Shown piece by piece: positions 35,336-39,453 of a stretch of DNA of 39,453 nucleotides. Source of the stretch: a virus. The notes beneath the pieces are model-generated. The model saw only the letters and a program-made list of their open reading frames with translations. It did no database searches and was not told the origin of the DNA. The stretch lies in IMG/VR virus record IMGVR_UViG_3300009128_000051, positions 1 through 39,453 of that record; one strand, 5' to 3'. Position 1 is the stretch's first letter, and every line of letters begins with the position of its first letter. A program made the translations under genes and the position numbers.

Positions 35336-35713
35336 ATGAGTTCTGATAGATTGGCAGAGTTATTCGAGCTGCGAGTTCGATTTATGGAAGCTATAAAGGA
35401 GAGTCCCGCATCAGGAGCTCCTCAGTGGCCGCTGGATCTTTCTGACAAGCAGAACCAGCAGTATATACGTGATATTGCGCTTCGAGGCGTTGAGGAGATG
35501 TTTGAGGCCCTACAGCACCTTAAGAACTGGAAGCCACATCGACAGACCGATGTCACCGAGTTTGACAGGGATGAGTTCCTCGAAGAGATTGTTGATGCAT
35601 TCAACTACTTCTTTGAGCTGATCCTGCTGGCAGGATTTTCGGCCGATGATTTTTTTGAAATGTACCTAAAAAAGGACAAGGTGATACATGACAGGCTCAA
35701 GACGGGATATTAA
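35336..35713 (+). CDS. All-alpha NTP pyrophosphatase (dimeric dUTPase/MazG-like)
   Basis: A 125-residue helical protein with the two acid motifs of this superfamily: EEMFE (residues 53-57) and EEIVDAFNY (83-91). These would bind magnesium and cleave a nucleoside triphosphate to the monophosphate. The surroundings (FLEEIVDAFNYFFELILLAG) resemble dimeric dUTPases, for which the product dUMP would feed the ThyX-like enzyme downstream. AGGTG precedes the ATG, and the next gene overlaps its 3' end by 26 bases. The substrate is inferred from family and context. Confidence 0.75.
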   Translation: MSSDRLAELFELRVRFMEAIKESPASGAPQWPLDLSDKQNQQYIRDIALRGVEEMFEALQHLKNWKPHRQTDVTEFDRDEFLEEIVDAFNYFFELILLAGFSADDFFEMYLKKDKVIHDRLKTGY

Positions 35714-36662
35714 TAGCTTAAGCCGACTTCAGGCCATTCAGTCAGAGTTTTCGGAACTGTTTTTTGACAGGAAGGAGATGACGAGGGATGACAGGGAGGA
35801 GATGACTAGAAGCTTTGCACTGGCTCTGCATAGTGAGATAAGCTCCATGGTGGGTGAGATAAGTTTCAGGGATCACGTGACAGCAGGACGTCATGTGGAC
35901 ACCAAGAAGATCCTATATGAGACAGTCGACGCATTTAGGTACATGCTAGCAATTTTAAACCTGTGGGGTCATACCACGGATGATTTTCTTAATGCGTTCG
36001 AGAATAGGGACGCATTTCTACATACCAGGTATCAGCTCGAGAAGAGGCAGTGGTCAGGTGAGCCAGTCATCATTGTGGACGTTGATGAGGTTGTCTGCGG
36101 CTTTAGAACAGGTTTTACCGAATGGATCATAAATGAAAAGGGTGTCGATGTCGACGTCAACTCTCCAGAGTACTATCACATCCAGCCAGTAAAGGAGGCA
36201 GGTCTACAGCCTGAGGGGCTCTTCGAGGAGTTCATTGACGGAGCAAACCTAAGGTCACTCCCAGAAATTTCATCTACGATTGAAGCGCTTAATGAATTAA
36301 AGAGAAGAGGATTTTGGATCCAGCTGCTGACTGCACGTCCTGCTAAAAATATGCAGTGCCTGTACGACACATACTTTTGGCTGAACCGTTCGGGGCTAGA
36401 CTTTGACCGTGTGGCATTCTCTCCTGAGAAGATGATCTGGCTGACAAAGTCAGACTACTTTAATCACGGTGCAGTTGTGTGTGCCATTGACGACTCAGTT
36501 AAGCACACGATGGAGTACGCTAAGCACGGCGTCCATGTCATGTCACCGATCATGTCTTATAATGAAGAGCTGCGAGGCATGCGTAATGTTACGATGTATG
36601 ACACGCCAGGTGAGCTCTTGGATGGCGTCTTGAATTTGACGGAGGTAAAAAATGAACGATGA
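35688..36662 (+). CDS. NTP pyrophosphatase-like domain fused to HAD phosphatase
   Basis: A 324-residue two-domain protein. Residues 10-120 form an all-alpha pyrophosphatase-like domain with LHSEISSMVGEI and ETVDAFRYML, paralogous in outline to the preceding gene. From residue 126 a HAD-superfamily phosphatase begins: motif I IIVDVDEVVCGF (D131, D133), motif II LTARP (T215), a lysine in LTKSDYF (about 254), and motif IV AIDDS (D268, D269). It resembles small 5'-nucleotidases. Together the domains could carry a (d)NTP to a nucleoside. The start overlaps the upstream gene, with AAGG about 7 bases upstream of it. Order of domains and acids is seen; the reaction is inferred. Confidence 0.75.
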   Translation: MTGSRRDINSLSRLQAIQSEFSELFFDRKEMTRDDREEMTRSFALALHSEISSMVGEISFRDHVTAGRHVDTKKILYETVDAFRYMLAILNLWGHTTDDFLNAFENRDAFLHTRYQLEKRQWSGEPVIIVDVDEVVCGFRTGFTEWIINEKGVDVDVNSPEYYHIQPVKEAGLQPEGLFEEFIDGANLRSLPEISSTIEALNELKRRGFWIQLLTARPAKNMQCLYDTYFWLNRSGLDFDRVAFSPEKMIWLTKSDYFNHGAVVCAIDDSVKHTMEYAKHGVHVMSPIMSYNEELRGMRNVTMYDTPGELLDGVLNLTEVKNER

Positions 36663-36894
36663 CAGGGACTATCAGCAGATGTATTTTATGTGCAGGCGAA
36701 GTTCATTCGTCTCAAGGGTTGCACACACCAAGGGAATTGAGCTGGTAAATTTAATTCTAAATCCTGGCTCAATTGGCAGCATTGAGGAGTGTGCCAAGGA
36801 GTTTAGGCGTGCAGTTAAGTCAGCTGAGACATCATTGCTAGATGCCGCCAACGACGAAGACCTCGCCGCATACTTTGACCTAGGTCCAGCCTGA
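36652..36894 (+). CDS. Small unknown protein
   Basis: An 80-residue protein of mixed charge, starting inside the end of the HAD fusion gene (11-base overlap) with GGAGG upstream. It has a helical middle (IGSIEECAKEFRRAVKSAET) and an acidic tail. I do not recognise it. Its stop is followed after one base by another small gene, so it belongs to the same operon. Confidence 0.6.
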   Translation: MNDDRDYQQMYFMCRRSSFVSRVAHTKGIELVNLILNPGSIGSIEECAKEFRRAVKSAETSLLDAANDEDLAAYFDLGPA

Positions 36895-36895
36895 C

Positions 36896-37060
36896 ATGTT
36901 CCTCAGCGGCTCTTTGGTGTCTTTCGATTTTGATGAGTCTTCATCTTTCGGAATTGTCATAGGACCGTCTACTAGATCTAAACAAATGTACCGTGTATTA
37001 TATGATAATAAGGTTGGCCATTTTTTTGGAAAACAACTTAAAATTATAAAAGGAGAATAA
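36896..37060 (+). CDS. Small beta-rich phage protein, 54 residues
   Basis: A short frame filling what would otherwise be a 167-base gap. It runs from ATG 36896, one base after the previous stop, to TAA 37058-37060, one base before the next start. The product has alternating hydrophobic residues (SLVSFDFDESSSFGIVIGPS, then QMYRVLYDNKVGHFFGKQLK, then IIKGE), the shape of small SH3-like barrel proteins common in T4-like phages. There is no strong ribosome site, so translation is probably coupled to the upstream gene. Its last codons contain the AAGGAG used by the following gene. Confidence 0.6.
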   Translation: MFLSGSLVSFDFDESSSFGIVIGPSTRSKQMYRVLYDNKVGHFFGKQLKIIKGE

Positions 37061-37061
37061 G

Positions 37062-37499
37062 TTGAAAGTTTATATTGCATCCCCATTTTTTAACCCCAAG
37101 CAGGTCGAGCAGGTCGAGTTTATTAAGGAGACTCTCACGCGACTTGGGTACGAGTATTTTTCACCCAAGGACTTCTTTGTCCTGAACCCCAATGCTACGG
37201 CCGAGGATCGAAAGAGGATCTTTGACGTTAATGTTGAGAAGATTGAGTGGGCCGATTTCGTCCTGTGCAACACCGAGGCAAAGGATCTCGGGACAATCTG
37301 GGAGGCTGGTTACGCCTACGGTACAGGCAAGCCAGTTGCTTTCTTTGCAGAGGGTCTTCCTGAGGGCAAGTTTAACGTTATGCTCTCCGAAGCTGGCGTG
37401 TCAGTCAATACGACTAGGAGTCAGCTGGAGCACTACCTGCGTGATTGCAAGGCAGAGAACTTCTTGATTAACATCCCATACACGGGACTGACGCAGTAG
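37062..37499 (+). CDS. Nucleoside 2-deoxyribosyltransferase
   Basis: A 145-residue enzyme that exchanges the base of a deoxynucleoside, or hydrolyses the bond. KVYIASPFFNPKQVEQVE at the N-terminus is the substrate loop of the family. WADFVLCNTEAKDLGTIWEA, followed by GYAYGTGKPVAFF (about residues 64-96), carries the active-site acids, with E81 as the likely nucleophile. It starts at TTG 37062 with AAGGAG 6 bases upstream; no ATG is near. It sits in the salvage cluster and may supply or remove unusual deoxynucleosides. The glutamine synthetase gene begins 2 bases after the stop. Confidence 0.85.
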   Translation: MKVYIASPFFNPKQVEQVEFIKETLTRLGYEYFSPKDFFVLNPNATAEDRKRIFDVNVEKIEWADFVLCNTEAKDLGTIWEAGYAYGTGKPVAFFAEGLPEGKFNVMLSEAGVSVNTTRSQLEHYLRDCKAENFLINIPYTGLTQ

Positions 37500-37501
37500 A
37501 T

Positions 37502-38512
37502 ATGTACACCAAGCTTGAGTATGTTTGGATTGACGGAGGATCTCCGTGGGGCTTACGTTCCAAGATTAAGGTAATGTCGGGGGATTTTGATCCTGAGACT
37601 GATACCGCTCCGCCATGGAATTTCGATGGTTCTTCCACAAACCAGGCTGCGGGAGATGATTCCGACTGCCTACTTCAACCTGTCAGATACTACCTTCATC
37701 CCTATGTGGAGGACACATGGATTGTCCTGTGTGAGGTCCTAACACCCGCCGGCGACCGCCATCACACTAATACACGGGGTAGTTTTATTGATGCGCTCTC
37801 CGCTCGTGCTGAGACAGAGCCATGGCTGGGGTTTGAGCAGGAGTACTCTATTATTCACAATAATAGGCCGCTGGGTTTCCCAGACAATGGATATCCAAGT
37901 CCACAGGGAATATACTACTGCTCTGTCGGTGGGGATCGATCTTTTGGTAGGCAGGTCTCTAACGCTCATCTTGAGGCGTGCCTTGATGCTGGTGTCAATA
38001 TTTGTGGCACCAACGCTGAGGTTGCACCAGGGCAATGGGAGTATCAGGTCGGTGGTCCGGAGATCCCGGCCGATGTTACCTGTGATGACCTATGGATGTC
38101 ACGATATCTATTGCTCTATACAGCTGAGCATGCTGGGCTGACTGTGACATTTGAGCCCAAGTGCGTTCCTGGCGACTGGAACGGTGCTGGATGTCACACT
38201 AATTTTTCGACTGCTGAGATGCGTGCTGAAGGTGGCATTAAGACAATTGAACGAGCATGTGAGGCCCTCTCCAAGAGGGCAGCTGACCACTTAGCTGGGT
38301 ACGGTGCTGATATCGAACTCCGGTTAACAGGTGATCACGAGACATGTTCATATAGGGAGTTTAAGTGGGGCGTCGCCGACAGGACCGCGTCCATTAGAAT
38401 TCCCAGGCATGTCGCGACAGACGGTTGCGGTTATTTGGAGGACCGCCGCCCTAATGCTAATTGCGATCCTTATGTGGTCGCGCAATTAATGATTGAAACA
38501 ACGGCCAATTAG
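37502..38512 (+). CDS. glnII: Glutamine synthetase, eukaryotic-type (GSII)
   Basis: A 336-residue, apparently full-length type II glutamine synthetase, which joins glutamate and ammonia using ATP. Hallmarks are WNFDGSSTNQAAGDDSDCLL (about residues 38-57), GFEQEYSI, CGTNAEVAPGQWEYQVGGPE (about 168-187), PGDWNGAGCHTNFST (about 223-237), LTGDHETCSYREFKWGVADR and YLEDRRPNANCDPYVV. The glutamate, ammonium and nucleotide site residues seem intact. GSII is usual in eukaryotes and in some Actinobacteria and Alphaproteobacteria. It lacks the adenylylation loop of type I, so host control may be escaped. It would supply amide nitrogen during infection. It is the last gene of the operon. Confidence 0.92.
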   Translation: MYTKLEYVWIDGGSPWGLRSKIKVMSGDFDPETDTAPPWNFDGSSTNQAAGDDSDCLLQPVRYYLHPYVEDTWIVLCEVLTPAGDRHHTNTRGSFIDALSARAETEPWLGFEQEYSIIHNNRPLGFPDNGYPSPQGIYYCSVGGDRSFGRQVSNAHLEACLDAGVNICGTNAEVAPGQWEYQVGGPEIPADVTCDDLWMSRYLLLYTAEHAGLTVTFEPKCVPGDWNGAGCHTNFSTAEMRAEGGIKTIERACEALSKRAADHLAGYGADIELRLTGDHETCSYREFKWGVADRTASIRIPRHVATDGCGYLEDRRPNANCDPYVVAQLMIETTAN

Positions 38513-38541
38513 TTGTAAATGACGACAGGCTGCTGTATAAT
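38513..38541 (+). promoter_or_regulatory. sigma70-like promoter (TTGTAA-17-TATAAT)
   Basis: TTGTAA (38513-38518), a 17-base spacer and a consensus TATAAT (38536-38541), preceded by CTGCTG as in the promoter at 33974. It begins directly after the GSII stop codon and drives the ThyX-like gene. Confidence 0.75.
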
Positions 38542-38568
38542 ATTCTAGCATCTTAATAGGAGAAAAAT

Positions 38569-39453
38569 ATGACAAATTGCACCAATGGATTTGGCCACAT
38601 TCAGGTCGAGCTTCTCAGCTCGCCAGATGTGCCATTTAGGACTTTCTGGAACTGGTTTAGGCAGACGTGGATTAGCCTTCACAATGAGGAGTATGACCAT
38701 ATGAACCCTGCACATATTAAGGCATGTCATGATGTCGCGAATCGCAGGGCTCTTCCTACCCCAATGGAGGCGACTACGTTTCAGTTCAAGGTAACAGGCC
38801 TGTCTCGGGTTGCTCTCGCTCAAATTACACGTGGACGAGTTGGCTGGGCCTATAACGTCGAATCACAGATGCCACAGCACATTAGGCATGCTGTGACAGT
38901 ACCAAAGAATATCTACGAGCATCCTGAATTTGGCGAACGTGCCAGAAATCTTACAGATCAGCTACAGGGACTTTATGATGATATGTACGAATCAGGTATT
39001 CCACCACAGGACTGTCGATATCTTACTATGCATGGACAACATACTAGTATGGTTTTTAGTGTCAATTATGCAGCGCTGCTAGGCTACTTTGCTCGTCGTT
39101 GCGAGAACGGACTAACAGATGAGTTAAATCTTGTCGGTCGTCTAATGAGACATCAGTTGATTACAACGCACCTTAATGATGATGGTACCGATACGATTAC
39201 AGGTTCAGGATGGTCATATCTAATTGGAAAGTTTGAGGCTATGGGTGCCGATAAGACATGCCTTAATGGCGATCTAGTGTTTGGAAACACCGGTCGGTCA
39301 CCATCCGCCGGCGACTGGGTTCCAAGTCTACTCGATGGAACATGCGATTATGACTTCTCTAAGTCAGCATGGTACTATGAACTTCAGGAGCTGCCAGATC
39401 ACCTCCTGTTCCCGGGCGAACGTGAGATGGTCGAGGACTTTAAGTCCGTTGGC
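38569..39453 (+). CDS. ThyX-like flavin-dependent thymidylate synthase, divergent (3' end missing)
   Basis: At least 295 residues, open to the window end. AGGAGA lies 5 bases before ATG 38569. FKVTGLSRVALAQITRGRVG, then WAYNVESQ and HIRHAV (about residues 74-110), and GIPPQDCRYLTMHGQHTSM, then FSVNYAALLGYFARRCENGL and MRHQLITTHL (about 144-208) follow the ThyX outline: sRxxxxQxxRxR ... ES ... xxDxRxxLP ... N. The signature RHRxxSxNExSxR is altered (RGRVGWAYNVESQ), so chemistry or substrate may differ from dUMP methylation to dTMP. The upstream dUTPase-like gene would make its substrate. The sequence after about residue 210 is less family-like, and the gene's true length is unknown. Confidence 0.72.
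   Translation, partial: MTNCTNGFGHIQVELLSSPDVPFRTFWNWFRQTWISLHNEEYDHMNPAHIKACHDVANRRALPTPMEATTFQFKVTGLSRVALAQITRGRVGWAYNVESQMPQHIRHAVTVPKNIYEHPEFGERARNLTDQLQGLYDDMYESGIPPQDCRYLTMHGQHTSMVFSVNYAALLGYFARRCENGLTDELNLVGRLMRHQLITTHLNDDGTDTITGSGWSYLIGKFEAMGADKTCLNGDLVFGNTGRSPSAGDWVPSLLDGTCDYDFSKSAWYYELQELPDHLLFPGEREMVEDFKSVG

Noticed and set aside
36996-37001. TATTAT as a promoter before the deoxyribosyltransferase gene
   Set aside because: No -35 is present (TAGATC at the expected place) and the site lies inside the 54-residue frame.
1-39453. tRNA genes, CRISPR arrays, insertion sequences, homing endonucleases or introns
   Set aside because: Nearly all bases are accounted for by + strand genes with intact family motifs, and the remaining gaps are too short or lack such structures. 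A tRNA scan was not possible here, so absence is by eye only.

Overview
The window is a contiguous piece of a large T4-like tailed phage (myovirus) genome. Every gene I can support lies on the + strand. Genes are packed head to tail, with overlaps of a few bases or gaps under 120 bases, except for two regulatory gaps near 1750-2036 and 12995-13201. Shine-Dalgarno motifs (AGGAG type) and sigma70-like promoters point to a bacterial host, which the sequence does not identify. No integrase, insertion sequence, CRISPR array, rRNA or tRNA was seen. Gene families and order (gp23, gp13/14/15, gp18, gp19, gp26, tape measure, then gp32, UvsX, RNase H, gp41) place it with marine-type T4 relatives. The structural proteins are much longer than in T4, and the gene set is unusual.

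Layout. 1-1749: 3' part of the major capsid gene, ended by a strong terminator. 2037-3101: an FtsZ/tubulin-superfamily protein. 3154-6257: three neck and tail-completion proteins. 6326-12994: two tandem tail sheath paralogues and the tail tube, ended by a second terminator. 13202-24528: the tail-assembly and baseplate block. It holds a gp26-type protein with an apparent frameshifted extension, a small protein, a 1062-residue tape measure protein, and proteins whose order resembles P2 T-U-X-D. 24575-25774: a very small family A DNA polymerase. 25799-26377: an unknown protein. 26491-30825: a recombination and replication block (SSB, RecA/UvsX, 5' nuclease, DnaB-type helicase). 30838-39453: nucleotide and metabolic genes. 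These are a B12-dependent ribonucleotide reductase, a ClpP-like protease, a DUF1599/Nmad1 protein, a zincless Fpg/Nei glycosylase, two all-alpha NTP pyrophosphatase-type domains (one fused to a HAD phosphatase), small unknowns, a nucleoside deoxyribosyltransferase, a eukaryotic-type glutamine synthetase (GSII), and a divergent ThyX-like protein cut by the window end.

How it fits together. The left 24.5 kb builds the virion: capsid, neck, contractile tail and baseplate. The right 15 kb copies the genome and remodels the nucleotide pool. Promoters support the split. A TATTTAT motif sits upstream of several structural genes, whereas sigma70-like promoters of the form (T/A)TGTA(A/C)-17-TAT(A/T/T)(A/T)T precede the SSB, Nmad1 and ThyX-like genes. 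The most interesting points are the FtsZ-like protein, which lacks the T7-loop acidic residues; the frameshift in the putative tail chaperone; the doubled giant sheath; the polymerase with an altered motif C; and the salvage/GSII/ThyX cluster, which could serve unusual DNA bases.
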